Notes: generated from the letters alone by a model not told the origin. A DNA stretch of 64,000 bases from an uncultured Clostridium sp. (GCA_947073285.1 CAMTJT010000008.1:1-64000), one strand, 5' to 3'. Positions 46,274-56,030 are shown, counted from the first letter of the stretch. Made by a program: numbers and translations.

Positions 46274-47377
46274 CTAATCCTTCTTTTTAGTAATATATAT
46301 ATCTATTAAATCTTTAAAGTTTTTATTTTTTAAATCTTCAAAAAACTTTTCTCTTTTAACATTATATTGTACTGATTTATCAATACATGAATTAAACTTA
46401 GCTATATCTTCTATTTTTACTTTCATATATTCTATTTTATCTTCTATATTCTCAAAAATTTCTTTGCCTTTTTCAGAATGAACTAATATTGCTGAAATGC
46501 CTTTATTATCATTAAAATTTGAATTTATATTATCAATTCCCCAAAAGTCTGCAAGTGTAATGTCTGAATTTCTTTTTACTTTTTTAAATTGACACTCATA
46601 GCAAGATTTTCTTAAGTCAATATTAGATAAAAATAAACTCATATACTCTTCTTCTTTATGGTGTATATTCTCTTCTTTTTTGTTATACTGATAACAAACT
46701 TGAAAGTCTTTCCAACCTGCTATACCTTTTTTTCTAAAATGTATTTGTTTTGGATACTCTCCATTGTGTTCTTTTTTATATTCTAAAAACTTTTTCCAAA
46801 CTTTAGGAGATGGTACTCCATGGCAAATAATATCTTGTGTATATAAATTATCATATTCTTTTCCTAAATACTTAATTAATCCCTCTACTTGGCAAGGAGT
46901 TCCTGTGAATAATACTTTTCTATTTTGCTCTAAAAATCTTTTTACTATTTGATAACTATTTCCTATTTGGCTTTGTACATATTTTGAGCCTCTAAATATT
47001 TCTAATTCTTCTTTAGTTTCAATATAGTCATGTTCTACCTCTAGATTTTCATTAAATTTAACACCAAATACGACTCCTTTTTGCTCTAATATCCACTCTG
47101 CAATTAAAGTAAATATACCACCTGAAGAACTTTTTAATCTAATGATTTCATTCTTATTTTTACAAGCATATGCTTGTACTCTTCTGTTATTTTCTGATAA
47201 TTTATGAACTACTGGACATACTTTTTTGCATAGTCCACAATTAATACAAATGCTTTGTTCAATTTTAGGATAAGCAAATCCATCTGTTTCATATTCTATT
47301 TTGATTGCCTTTTTAGGACATATATTCATACAAGCCATACAGCCTGTACAACTTTTCTTATCTATTACATTTTTCAT
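46274..47377 (-). CDS. Coenzyme F420 hydrogenase/dehydrogenase beta-subunit-like iron-sulfur protein
   Basis: 367 aa. Two [4Fe-4S] ferredoxin motifs (CTGCMACMNICP and CINCGLCKKVCP) come before an FrhB-like domain with SSSGGIFTLIA, GTPCQVEGLIKYL and the C-x-x-C sequence SCYECQFKK. Such proteins are commonly found with pyruvyl transferases and glycosyltransferases in exopolysaccharide clusters, where they may reduce or modify sugars. It lies five bases after the pyruvyl transferase. Confidence 0.8.
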   Translation of the reverse strand: MKNVIDKKSCTGCMACMNICPKKAIKIEYETDGFAYPKIEQSICINCGLCKKVCPVVHKLSENNRRVQAYACKNKNEIIRLKSSSGGIFTLIAEWILEQKGVVFGVKFNENLEVEHDYIETKEELEIFRGSKYVQSQIGNSYQIVKRFLEQNRKVLFTGTPCQVEGLIKYLGKEYDNLYTQDIICHGVPSPKVWKKFLEYKKEHNGEYPKQIHFRKKGIAGWKDFQVCYQYNKKEENIHHKEEEYMSLFLSNIDLRKSCYECQFKKVKRNSDITLADFWGIDNINSNFNDNKGISAILVHSEKGKEIFENIEDKIEYMKVKIEDIAKFNSCIDKSVQYNVKREKFFEDLKNKNFKDLIDIYITKKKD

Positions 47378-47382
47378 TTTTT

Positions 47383-48420
47383 CTAACCTAATGCTTTTTC
47401 TAAAAATTTATATACTTTTTCTCTTTCACTTTGCAAAATTTCATATGCTTTTGAATAATCATTTGAAAAAACCTCTTGTGTAATCTTTCCATTAAAAATT
47501 CTATGATGCAATTTAAATTTTTCTAATAATGTTTCTATTCTAGAATACATACTCGCTAACTCATCTTGTCTTTCAAATATCATAAATGGTGTAGAAAATA
47601 ATATTGAAAAAACACAAGAATGAAAGGAATCTGTTACTACTAAAAATGCATTTTTTTCTAAATAGATAAATTCTGCTGGTCCTACATCATAAAATTCACT
47701 ATCTTTATTAGAAATGTCTACTATTTCACAATCATTTTCTTTAGCTATTCTATTTAACTCTTCTCCTATTTCTCCAGAAATATTTCCTAAAAAGCTTTTT
47801 AAAATAAATTTATTTGTTTTTAAGTTTTGTGGTTTTTTCATTACTTTTTCCCACTCTAAAGTTTCTAACATCATAGTAGGATCTATTAAAACTTCTACAT
47901 CATTTCTATTAGTTAATGATTCTACAATTTCTTTTCCTACTTCTTCTCTTACTGATATTGCCTTAAGGTCTTCTAAATATTTTTGATATGTACAATATAA
48001 TTTTTCATTTTCTTTTGGAATACTATTAATTCCAAAACTTGCTGAAAAAGAAATACGTTTTTCTTTTGGAACAAATGAACCAAATATTTTATCAGAAAAG
48101 AATTTTTCAAAATGATAATTCCAAATTTGGTCACTTCCTAAAATAATATAATCATATTTATTTGCACTTCTTAGCATTTCATTATCTACATATAGGATTT
48201 CATCTGCAAATTTTATATATTCATTAAAATTTTTAAATTTCGCTAGCCTATTTTCATCTATTTGGTTTTGAATAACTGGTTGATTGTTATTCCTCGGCAT
48301 ATATTTAATTGTTTCGACTTCTAGTTCCATCTTTCTTAATACTTCTTGTACTGCATAATTTTGCAGTCTATTTCCAAAATTATATTCTCCGAAAAGAGTT
48401 ACAATCCCAGCTTTTTTCAT
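47383..48420 (-). CDS. Polysaccharide pyruvyl transferase family protein
   Basis: 345 aa. It starts MKKAGIVTLFGEYNFGNRLQ and has DYIILGSDQIWNYHF, SARE-like ISVREEVGKEI and TDSFHSCVFSILFSTPFMI, the usual CsaB-like motifs. It adds ketal pyruvate to a surface glycan. First gene of a two-gene unit with the FrhB-like protein. RecO is upstream of it in the opposite order, 150 bases away. Confidence 0.85.
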   Translation of the reverse strand: MKKAGIVTLFGEYNFGNRLQNYAVQEVLRKMELEVETIKYMPRNNNQPVIQNQIDENRLAKFKNFNEYIKFADEILYVDNEMLRSANKYDYIILGSDQIWNYHFEKFFSDKIFGSFVPKEKRISFSASFGINSIPKENEKLYCTYQKYLEDLKAISVREEVGKEIVESLTNRNDVEVLIDPTMMLETLEWEKVMKKPQNLKTNKFILKSFLGNISGEIGEELNRIAKENDCEIVDISNKDSEFYDVGPAEFIYLEKNAFLVVTDSFHSCVFSILFSTPFMIFERQDELASMYSRIETLLEKFKLHHRIFNGKITQEVFSNDYSKAYEILQSEREKVYKFLEKALG

Positions 48421-48567
48421 TCCATCACCTCATATTTCTATTAGTACAAATTATACTATATTTATACTCCATGTGTATTATTATAACATATTTCTACAAA
48501 AAATCCAATAGAAAAAAACAAATGGTAATAATTTATACTTCTACCATTCATTCCTAGCAATTTTTCA

Positions 48568-49293
48568 TTAAAACAGCCCCTCTATTTTATATTCCTTTTC
48601 TAACTTTTCATTAAAATATAGCTTACTTATTAAATTTAGTTCTTGCAAGCTTTCTTCTGATAAACTAAAAGAAAATAGCTTTTTGCTGTCAGCTAAAATA
48701 ATATAACTAATTGCTGTTTTAGTAGAATTTGAAATTTTAATTGCCCCTTTATCTATTCTTGCACAAGGCTCACATTTAAAACCATTATCTTTTAAACTAA
48801 AATAGCACAAGTTTTCTTTTTCTTTGCAATTTGTACACTCTCTAATTTGTGGTGTAAAACCTAAATAGCAAAGTAGTCTTAATTTAAATACTGAAATAAT
48901 AAAGTCTAAATTTTTATCTGTTTCTGAAATCATGTATAGAGTATTTAAGATTAATTGTAAAATTTTATATGTATTTTGATTTTCGTCTGTCACATCATTT
49001 ATTATTTTGATAATATGTGCTGCATAATTTAGTTTATCTAAATCAATACGAATAGGATAAAATACCTCTATTGTTTCGCATGAATTAATATGATAGCTAT
49101 TAGCACCTTGATAAATCATATATTCTCCAAATACAAAAACTTGGGTGCCTGCCATTAAGAGGCTTTTTGGTCTTCTAGCCCCTTTTGCAGCACACCCAAT
49201 TTTTCCGTTTGGCGTAAGTATGGTTACCATTTTATCAAAGTCGTTCATATTACTTTCCGAAAGGATAATCCCTTTGGTCTTGATAATTCCCAT
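48568..49293 (-). CDS. recO: DNA repair protein RecO
   Basis: 241 aa from the ATG with GAGGAAA upstream. The N-terminal OB fold has IIKTKGIILSESNMNDFD and GKIGCAAKGARRPKS. Zn-binding cysteines are in CTNCKEKENL and FKCEPCARI. It loads RecA with RecF and RecR. Upstream reading-frame extension was rejected. It overlaps the end of yqzL by 44 bases, and era is further upstream, the usual era-yqzL-recO order. Confidence 0.9.
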   Translation of the reverse strand: MGIIKTKGIILSESNMNDFDKMVTILTPNGKIGCAAKGARRPKSLLMAGTQVFVFGEYMIYQGANSYHINSCETIEVFYPIRIDLDKLNYAAHIIKIINDVTDENQNTYKILQLILNTLYMISETDKNLDFIISVFKLRLLCYLGFTPQIRECTNCKEKENLCYFSLKDNGFKCEPCARIDKGAIKISNSTKTAISYIILADSKKLFSFSLSEESLQELNLISKLYFNEKLEKEYKIEGLF

Positions 49294-49438
49294 ATTGTAT
49301 TTCCTCTTCATTTTTCAAATTGTTTTGTGCTTTATTTTTTTGTATGTTTTCTACTTGCATTAGTTCCATAAAGGTATTAATATTACCTGTTTGTTTAAAC
49401 GTATTCCATGCTAAATCCTTTATTTGCTTTTCCATCAT
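49250..49438 (-). CDS. yqzL: YqzL-like small protein
   Basis: 62 aa, with the YqzL signature LAWNTFKQTGNINTFMELMQ. This family of small proteins of unknown role lies between era and recO in many Firmicutes, as here. The final charged part (QYGNYQDQRDYPFGK) overlaps the recO start. About 250 bases of non-coding DNA separate it from era. Confidence 0.7.
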   Translation of the reverse strand: MMEKQIKDLAWNTFKQTGNINTFMELMQVENIQKNKAQNNLKNEEEIQYGNYQDQRDYPFGK

Positions 49439-49689
49439 GTGTTTATCTCAACTCCTATTCTGAAGCTTTTACTTCTGTTATTATTTTTCACATTTTCCTG
49501 ATTTTTTATTCTTCATTTTGGTTAGAAATTTTTTCTAGTTTTGCTAGTTAACTTATTACTAGGTTACGCTTTTATTAAAATTAATTATTTTGGCACACTA
49601 AAATAATATCATTTTTAATGTATACACTTTAGAATTACAATCCTATACTTAATATATGTTTTTATCTTTCTATAAATATTTTATAACAA

Positions 49690-50595
49690 TTATTTTGGTA
49701 TTTCAAACTTTTTAATGAATTTTTCATTATTAATCCAATCTTCTCTAACTTTTACCCATAATTTTAAATTCACTTGTTCTTCTAGTTCTTTTTCTAAGTC
49801 TTGCCTTGCATATGTTCCTATCTTTTTAAGCATTTTTCCTTCTTTTCCAATAATAATGCCTTTATGAGAATCTCTTAAACAATAAATGGTTGCCTCTATA
49901 TTAAAAATTGGCTTTTCTTCTCTTGTTTTTCCTTTTTTCATTTTTTCTACTTCTACAAAGATACCGTGTGGCACTTCTTCTTGTAAAAGTTTCATTGCTT
50001 TTTCGCGAATTGTTTCTGCTACTAATTCACGTAAAGTTTGGTCTGTATATTCATTTATATCATAATAGGCTGGACCTTCTTTTAAGCATTTTTCAATTTC
50101 TTCTAGTACAATATCTATATCTTGCATTTTAAGTGCTGAAATTGGAATAATTGCTTTAAAATGGTATTCATCTTTAAATGCCTCTATTAACTTAAATATT
50201 TGCTCTTTGGTCACCAAATCTATTTTATTAATTACTAAAATAGTAGGCACTTTTGCTTGTTTAATTTTGTCTAAAATCATTTGGTCACCTTTGCCTATTT
50301 CATGTGAAGTTGCCTCTACCACAAATAGTACAACATCTGCATCTGGTATACTCTCCCATGCTGTTTCGTTCATTGTATCCCCTAGTTTTGATTTTGGCTT
50401 ATGAATACCTGGTGTATCTATAAAAACAATTTGAGAGTTTTCACGATTTACAATAGCTTTAATAGCATTTCTTGTTGTTTGTGGTTTATTTACTACTGCC
50501 GCCACCTTTTTTCCTACTACATCATTTAATATACTAGACTTTCCTACATTTGTTCTTCCTAAAATAGCTACAAAACCAGATTTAAATTTTTCCAT
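49690..50595 (-). CDS. era: GTPase Era
   Basis: 301 aa. G1 GRTNVGKSS, G3 DTPG (IDTPGIHKP), G4 INKIDL, and a C-terminal KH domain around GIIIGKEGKMLKKIG. It binds 16S rRNA and helps assemble the 30S subunit. The start follows GAAGGGAAA; a longer frame upstream lacks a good ribosome site. The promoter of the short RNA in the next locus is only 21 bases upstream, on the other strand. Confidence 0.95.
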   Translation of the reverse strand: MEKFKSGFVAILGRTNVGKSSILNDVVGKKVAAVVNKPQTTRNAIKAIVNRENSQIVFIDTPGIHKPKSKLGDTMNETAWESIPDADVVLFVVEATSHEIGKGDQMILDKIKQAKVPTILVINKIDLVTKEQIFKLIEAFKDEYHFKAIIPISALKMQDIDIVLEEIEKCLKEGPAYYDINEYTDQTLRELVAETIREKAMKLLQEEVPHGIFVEVEKMKKGKTREEKPIFNIEATIYCLRDSHKGIIIGKEGKMLKKIGTYARQDLEKELEEQVNLKLWVKVREDWINNEKFIKKFEIPK

Positions 50596-50615
50596 AGATT
50601 TTCCCTTCTTTTTAT

Positions 50616-50643
50616 TTGACAACACTAAAAATTATGTTATAAT
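50616..50643 (+). promoter_or_regulatory. Promoter of the antitoxin RNA, locus 3
   Basis: TTGACA, 16 bases, TATAAT. Predicted start about 50651. Confidence 0.75.
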
Positions 50644-50650
50644 TATATTA

Positions 50651-50735
50651 GAAGTTAGGAATCACAAAGTGTGGTTGCCAATGAAAATATATACACATCT
50701 CCACCGGGTCAACAGCAGAGATGTGTATTTGTTGT
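50651..50735 (+). ncRNA. Predicted antitoxin RNA of a type I toxin locus
   Basis: About 80 nt ending in the 11-bp perfect hairpin ATACACATCTC/GAGATGTGTAT (50691-50728) and a T-rich tail. It converges with the toxin mRNA and overlaps its 3' end through that hairpin, as in txpA/RatA and similar systems. It begins with a 29-nt leader also present, in the same sense, at the 5' end of the toxin mRNA (inverted repeat 50651-50679 and 50875-50904). Confidence 0.7.
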
Positions 50736-50846
50736 TTATTTGCTCAAAATTACTACTAATGCAATAATTAGAGCTAATGTTAGGGTAGTTACGCCAATTA
50801 AGGCACTAAGTAGTATGTAAATAATTGTGATATAATAATCTACCAT
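50736..50846 (-). CDS. Small hydrophobic peptide, type I toxin candidate
   Basis: 36 aa: MVDYYITIIYILLSALIGVT at the start, then a second hydrophobic stretch and a Ser-Lys end. A single membrane-spanning helix, as in type I toxins and holin-like toxins. AGAGGTG is six bases before this ATG; another ATG two codons upstream is too close to the ribosome site. A promoter TTGACT-17 bases-TATAAT lies at 50911-50939 (minus). The antitoxin RNA converges from the left. It lies between era and the hydrogenase genes. Confidence 0.75.
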   Translation of the reverse strand: MVDYYITIIYILLSALIGVTTLTLALIIALVVILSK

Positions 50847-50910
50847 ATACATCACCTCTTTATTTATTAAGGAGGCAACCACACTCCGCTATTCCTAATC
50901 TTCTTGCTTG

Positions 50911-50939
50911 ATTATAAAATTAATTTTTGTAAAAGTCAA
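50911..50939 (-). promoter_or_regulatory. Promoter of the hydrophobic peptide gene
   Basis: On the minus strand TTGACT, 17 bases, TATAAT; predicted start about 50904, at the beginning of the inverted-repeat leader. Confidence 0.75.
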
Positions 50940-50958
50940 TATATATTAAAACATTTGT

Positions 50959-52713
50959 TTATATTCTATACTTTTCTTTTTTCTCATAGTGGGTATGTAA
51001 CAACTCATGTGCTAAATGTCCACCTGGTTCTCCAAAAAATTCTTGATATATTTTTTGCATTACTGGATTTTCATGTGATTTTCTAATAGTGCTTTTTTCA
51101 TCAATTGAATACATTGCCTCTGCTCTTTTTGCTGCCACATCTATAGTTTCTCTAATTTTAGCACTTTTAATTGGTTGGCCTCCTCCCATAATGCAACCAC
51201 CTGGGCAAGCCATTATTTCTACAAATTGATAATCTGCTTTTCCTGTTTTTATTTCTTCCATAATTGTTTTAGCATTTCCAAGCCCACTTGCTACAACTAC
51301 TTTAATTTCTTTATCTCCAATTTTGACAGTTCCTTTTTTTATTCCTTTTTGTCCTCTTACTTCTTCAAATTCTATTTTAGCTAGTTCTTTTCCTGTCAAA
51401 ATTTCAGAAACAGATCTTAACGCTGCTTCCATCACACCACCTGTGACACCAAAAATAGCTGCTGCTCCTGTTGCCTCTCCCATTGGGTCATCAAAATTTT
51501 CATCTTCTAATTCTACAAATTCAATATTAGCACCTTTTATCATTCTAGCAAGTTCTCTTGTAGTAAGTACGCTATCTACATCATATAAGCCATTGTCTTT
51601 CATTTCTTCTCTGGTTCTTTCGTATTTTTTAGCAATACATGGCATAACTGATACTACAAATAGTTTTTCTGGTTTTATTTTTTTCTTAGCTGCATAATAG
51701 GTTTTTAAAATTGCTCCAAACATTTCATGTGGAGATTTACAGCTAGATAAATGTGGCAAGTTTTCTGGATAGTTCATTTCAATATATTTTACCCATCCAG
51801 GACTACAAGAAGTAATCATTGGTAAATGGTCATTTGACTCCAAACGTTTGATAAATTCTGTTCCTTCTTCCATAATAGTAAAATCTGCACCAGTATTAGT
51901 ATCAAATACTTTGTCAAAGCCTAAACGTTTTAATGCTGTAATCATTTTTCCTGTTACATTCGTTCCTATTGGAAGCCCAAATTCTTCACCAAGTGCTACT
52001 CTAACAGCTGGTGCTGTTTGCACTACTACACATGTTTCTGGATCTTGCAATTTTTTCCATACTATTTGAGTAGAATCTTTTTCATGTAATGCTCCTGTTG
52101 GGCAAGCTTGTATACATTGACCACAAAAAGTACAGTTAACATCATTTAAGCTATGATCACCTACTGTTGAAATACAAGAAGAAAATCCCCTACCAATTGC
52201 ATCAATTGCTCCTACTTTTTGCACATTTTTACAACTTGAAATACATCTTCTACATAAAACACATTTATTAAAATCTCTTACAATAGAAGGAGAACAATCG
52301 TCTATTTTATGCTCATTTTTAGCACCTTCATAACGTACATTTGTCACATTATATTTCATAGCTAATGTTTGCAATTCACAATTACCATTTCTTGTGCAAG
52401 TTAAGCAATCACGATGATGGTTCGATAATATTAAATCTAATATCATTTTTCTTGCTTCTATAACTTCTGGCGAATTGGTATGTACTATCATCCCTTCTTC
52501 TACTTTTTGTATACAAGATGTTGCAAAACCACGTCTTCCTTCTACCTGCGTAATACACATTCTGCAATCTCCAACTTCATTAATTTCTTTTAGAAAGCAA
52601 AGTGTTGGAATATCTATGTTAGCTTTTCTTGCTGCCCCTAAAATTGTAGTTCCTTCTTCTACTTGTACTTGTTTTCCATCAATGACTAAATTTATCATTT
52701 TTTTATTAGACAT
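50959..52713 (-). CDS. hydA: [FeFe]-hydrogenase catalytic subunit (HydA)
   Basis: 584 aa. N-terminal 2Fe-2S domain (DIPTLCFLKEINEVGDCRMC), His-Cys3 cluster (HHRDCLTCTRNGNC), two [4Fe-4S] motifs (CVLCRRCISSC and CTFCGQCIQACP), and all three H-cluster motifs: TSCSPGWVK, MPCIAKK and ACPGGCIMGGGQP. It evolves or takes up H2. With nuoE- and nuoF-like genes upstream it forms a HydABC-type, probably electron-bifurcating, NAD- and ferredoxin-linked complex. An acetyltransferase gene splits the operon. Confidence 0.95.
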   Translation of the reverse strand: MSNKKMINLVIDGKQVQVEEGTTILGAARKANIDIPTLCFLKEINEVGDCRMCITQVEGRRGFATSCIQKVEEGMIVHTNSPEVIEARKMILDLILSNHHRDCLTCTRNGNCELQTLAMKYNVTNVRYEGAKNEHKIDDCSPSIVRDFNKCVLCRRCISSCKNVQKVGAIDAIGRGFSSCISTVGDHSLNDVNCTFCGQCIQACPTGALHEKDSTQIVWKKLQDPETCVVVQTAPAVRVALGEEFGLPIGTNVTGKMITALKRLGFDKVFDTNTGADFTIMEEGTEFIKRLESNDHLPMITSCSPGWVKYIEMNYPENLPHLSSCKSPHEMFGAILKTYYAAKKKIKPEKLFVVSVMPCIAKKYERTREEMKDNGLYDVDSVLTTRELARMIKGANIEFVELEDENFDDPMGEATGAAAIFGVTGGVMEAALRSVSEILTGKELAKIEFEEVRGQKGIKKGTVKIGDKEIKVVVASGLGNAKTIMEEIKTGKADYQFVEIMACPGGCIMGGGQPIKSAKIRETIDVAAKRAEAMYSIDEKSTIRKSHENPVMQKIYQEFFGEPGGHLAHELLHTHYEKKEKYRI

Positions 52714-52784
52714 ATTTTTTTATTCCTTATATTATTATATTTAGGTTTTTGATTAAGGTTCCTATAACCCTATATTCCTTATAT

Positions 52785-53357
52785 TTATTTCACATTTTTA
52801 TTCCTGATATATTCTTTTCCCTCTTTTTCAAATTCTTCTTTTAAGATGTCCATATAAACAGTATCATAAAACTTTCCATTTATAAAATTTGCTTTTCTTC
52901 TTCTTCCTGTTTCTTGAAAACCACATTTTTTATAACAAGCAATTCCTCTTGCATTAAATTCATAAACTTTTAACTGAATATTTTTTAAGTTTATATAATA
53001 AAAACCATATTCTAAAATTAGTTTAATAGCTTCTGTTCCATAACCATTATTTCTATAGCTTGCCTCACCTATAAATATGCCTAACCTTGCTGTTTGGTTT
53101 GGTCTATCTATCTTTTCTAAGCTTATCGTTCCTATCATTTGGTCGTTTTCTAGTGTCACAATTACTAAATGTATTGCATCAGTTTTAATTTGTTCTAAGT
53201 ATTGTTTTTCACCTTCTAATGTTGTTACTAATCCGCTTCTTCCAGTATAATCAGTTACTTCAAAATCATTTAGCCACTTGGTAAATATCTCTACATCTTC
53301 ACTATTTCTTGGCGATAAATATATTCTATCTCCTACTATCTTTTTAAAGTATTTCAT
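52785..53357 (-). CDS. GNAT-family N-acetyltransferase
   Basis: 190 aa from the ATG with AAAGGAG upstream. RimJ/RimL-type GNAT with ARLGIFIGEASYRNNGYGTE (acetyl-CoA loop R/N-x-x-G-x-G/A) and EFNARGIACYKKCGFQETGR. The substrate is unknown. It sits between the NADH-binding and catalytic hydrogenase genes, in the same direction, so it is co-transcribed with them; that is an unusual place and may reflect modification of a cofactor or simply insertion. Confidence 0.8.
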   Translation of the reverse strand: MKYFKKIVGDRIYLSPRNSEDVEIFTKWLNDFEVTDYTGRSGLVTTLEGEKQYLEQIKTDAIHLVIVTLENDQMIGTISLEKIDRPNQTARLGIFIGEASYRNNGYGTEAIKLILEYGFYYINLKNIQLKVYEFNARGIACYKKCGFQETGRRRKANFINGKFYDTVYMDILKEEFEKEGKEYIRNKNVK

Positions 53358-53400
53358 AAGTATTCTCCTTTCAAAATAGGTTATTAGCTCTTCATTTATT

Positions 53401-55257
53401 TTAGCCAATAGCATGAAATGGGCAACTACTTATACAAGTGCCACACTTAATACATTTTTCTTCATTAATATGATGAACTTTTCCTGGCTCTCCTGAAATG
53501 GCATCTACTGGGCAATTTCTTTTACACATGCCACATCCTTTACACTTATTTTTATCAATTTGTATTTTAGCTAATTTTTTACATTCTCCTGTTTTACATT
53601 CTTTATATTTTACATGTTCTAAATATTCTTCTCTAAAATATTTAAAAGTAGAAAGTACAGGGTTTGGTGCTGATTGCCCTAAACCACATATAGCAGTTTT
53701 AGGAATTCCTATTGCTAATTCTTCTAGCTTTTCTAAGTCTTCTACACTTCCTTCTCCTTGTGTAATTTTTTCTAACAATTCTAGCATTCTTTTTGTTCCA
53801 ATTCTACAAGGAGTACACTTTCCACAAGACTCATCTACTGTAAAGCTTAAATAAAATTTCGCTAAATTTACCATACATTTTGTATCATCCATAACAATTA
53901 ATCCACCAGACCCCATCATAGAACCTATTTGTTTTAATGATTCATAGTCAATTGGTGTATCTAAATGCTCTTTTGGTATACATCCTCCAGATGGACCTCC
54001 TGTTTGTGCTGCCTTGAACTCTCTGTTATTTGGAATTCCGCCACCTATATCATAAACAATTTCTCTTAATGTAGTTCCCATTGGTACTTCTACTAATCCT
54101 ACATTTACTACATTTCCTCCTAATGCAAATACTTTTGTGCCTTTTGAATTTTGTGTTCCTATACTTGCATACCAATCTGCCCCATTTAAAATAATTTTAG
54201 TGATATTGCTATAGGTTTCTACATTGTTTATTAAAGTTGGCTTTCCCCATAAACCAGAGTTTGCAGGGTATGGCGGTTTTACTCTTGGCTGACCGCGTTT
54301 TCCTTCTATAGATTCTAACAGTGCTGTTTCTTCTCCACAAACAAATGCACCTGCTCCTAAACGAATATCTATATCAAAGCTAAATTTTGTACCTAAAATA
54401 TTTTTTCCAAGTAACCCATATTCTCTTGCTTGCTTTATGGCAGTACTAAATCTTTCTACTGCAATAGGGTATTCTGCTCTAACATAAATATACCCCTGAT
54501 TTGCTCCTATTGCATACCCTGCAATCATCATGGCTTCTATTACACAGTGCGGATCTCCTTCTAAAATGCTTCTATCCATGAAAGCTCCTGGGTCACCTTC
54601 GTCTGCATTACATACTACATATTTTTGTTTTCCTTCGACTTCACTTGTTAATCTCCACTTTTTACCTGTTGGAAATCCTGCTCCTCCTCTACCTCTTAAG
54701 CCTGATTTTTCTATTTCTTCTATTACTTCATTTGGTGTCATTTCTAATAACACCTTTTCTAATGCTTTATATCCATCAAATGCAATATATTCTTCTATAT
54801 TTTCTGGATCTATTTTTCCACAATTTTGAAGAGCAATTCTTTTTTGTTTTTTGTAAAAGGTAAGCTCATCTAATTTTTGTACTGTTTTTCCATCTATATC
54901 TTTACAAAGCAGGCGTTCTACTGTTTTCCCTTCTACTATATGAGATTGTATGATTTCTTTGCAATCTTCTGGAGTCACTCCTGCATAAAAAGTATTTTCT
55001 GGACGAATAATAACAATTGGTCCTTTTGCACAAAGTCCAAAACAACCTGTTTGAATAACACGTACATTTTCTAACCCTTTTTCTTCTATTATTTTCCTAA
55101 AATTTTCTATAATTTTAGGCGATTTTGAAGAGGTACAACCTGTTCCATGGCATACTAAAATATGCTTTTCTTTAGTTCCTATATTAGTATTTACACGAAG
55201 TTCTAATTCTTTTTTCTTTTCTTTTCTAATATTTCTTAGCTTTTCTATTACTTCCAA
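53401..55257 (-). CDS. hydB: NADH-binding hydrogenase subunit (HydB/NuoF-type)
   Basis: 618 aa. An N-terminal thioredoxin-like 2Fe-2S domain (VCHGTGCTSSKSPK, QTGCFGLCAKGP), then the NuoF flavin and NADH core (SGLRGRGGAGFPTGKKW, CNADEGDPGAFMDRS, GAGAFVCGEETAL) and the [4Fe-4S] site ESCGKCTPCRIGT. It ends with two ferredoxin motifs (CKGCGMCKRNCP and CIKCGTCISSCP). It takes electrons from NADH in the bifurcating complex. Confidence 0.95.
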   Translation of the reverse strand: MEVIEKLRNIRKEKKKELELRVNTNIGTKEKHILVCHGTGCTSSKSPKIIENFRKIIEEKGLENVRVIQTGCFGLCAKGPIVIIRPENTFYAGVTPEDCKEIIQSHIVEGKTVERLLCKDIDGKTVQKLDELTFYKKQKRIALQNCGKIDPENIEEYIAFDGYKALEKVLLEMTPNEVIEEIEKSGLRGRGGAGFPTGKKWRLTSEVEGKQKYVVCNADEGDPGAFMDRSILEGDPHCVIEAMMIAGYAIGANQGYIYVRAEYPIAVERFSTAIKQAREYGLLGKNILGTKFSFDIDIRLGAGAFVCGEETALLESIEGKRGQPRVKPPYPANSGLWGKPTLINNVETYSNITKIILNGADWYASIGTQNSKGTKVFALGGNVVNVGLVEVPMGTTLREIVYDIGGGIPNNREFKAAQTGGPSGGCIPKEHLDTPIDYESLKQIGSMMGSGGLIVMDDTKCMVNLAKFYLSFTVDESCGKCTPCRIGTKRMLELLEKITQGEGSVEDLEKLEELAIGIPKTAICGLGQSAPNPVLSTFKYFREEYLEHVKYKECKTGECKKLAKIQIDKNKCKGCGMCKRNCPVDAISGEPGKVHHINEEKCIKCGTCISSCPFHAIG

Positions 55258-55316
55258 TTTTTACTCCTTTCTTTGGATAACTTTCTTAACCTACATAAAT
55301 ATTAACTTCTATATCC

Positions 55317-55811
55317 TTAAGAAAGTTTATCAAGTACCTCATCTAACATTTTGACTGTTGCTTTTCCATATACTTCTCCGTTTATAGTAAATACTGGAGC
55401 AATGCCACATGCCCCTACACAACGTGTACTATCTATTGAAAATTTTCCATCTTTAGTGGTTTCTCCTTCACCTATTTGTAGCCTTTGCTTTAAACGATCC
55501 ATTATCTTTTCTGAACCTTTTACAAAGCATGCTGTTCCTAAGCATACTGATATGGCATATTTTCCTTTTGGCTTTAATGTAAATCTTGAATAAAAAGTAA
55601 TTACTCCATATATTTCTGCCATTGGTATTGCTAGATATTCTGATATTTTTCTTTGTGCAATTTGTGGAATATATCCATATTTTACTTGTACTTCATTTAA
55701 AATAGGAATTAAATTATCTTTTACATTTGTAAATGGTTCTAAAATTTCTTGTATTTCTTTTTCTAATTTTTGTTCTATACAGTTACAGTTTTTGCATTCT
55801 TCTTCCTTCAT
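55317..55811 (-). CDS. hydC: NuoE-like 2Fe-2S subunit (HydC)
   Basis: 164 aa. A thioredoxin-like 2Fe-2S domain with the four cysteines in VCLGTACFVKGS and TRCVGACGIAP. Starts with a Cys-rich stretch (ECKNCNCIEQ) that is unusual and might bind another metal. First gene of the hydrogenase group, upstream of hydB by 59 bases. No promoter could be read in the AT-rich gap upstream. Confidence 0.9.
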   Translation of the reverse strand: MKEEECKNCNCIEQKLEKEIQEILEPFTNVKDNLIPILNEVQVKYGYIPQIAQRKISEYLAIPMAEIYGVITFYSRFTLKPKGKYAISVCLGTACFVKGSEKIMDRLKQRLQIGEGETTKDGKFSIDSTRCVGACGIAPVFTINGEVYGKATVKMLDEVLDKLS

Positions 55812-55959
55812 CTTTTTATAAGCATTAGTTTAGCCTAATGCTCCCTCCTTTCTTTTTTATTATTTATTTACTTTATAATTATGCTATCGTTTTTTATACA
55901 CTTATTATATCAAAGCAATTTTTTTTACACAATAATTTTTGAGTTTTAATTAAAAAAAA

Positions 55960-55999
55960 GAAACTACTACTTACAGCACTTGCAATAAGTAGTAGTTTC
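55960..55999 (-). terminator. Terminator of the sigma-like gene
   Basis: A 14-bp perfect stem GAAACTACTACTTA/TAAGTAGTAGTTTC followed by nine T on the minus strand, 30 bases after the stop at 56031. Confidence 0.85.
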
Positions 56000-56030
56000 T
56001 TCCATTATTTGATTTAAGAATCTTTTCTAT

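Noticed and set aside
53401..55257. HydB and HydC considered as complex I subunits
   Set aside because: No other nuo genes; the ferredoxin tail and neighbouring HydA point to the bifurcating hydrogenase.
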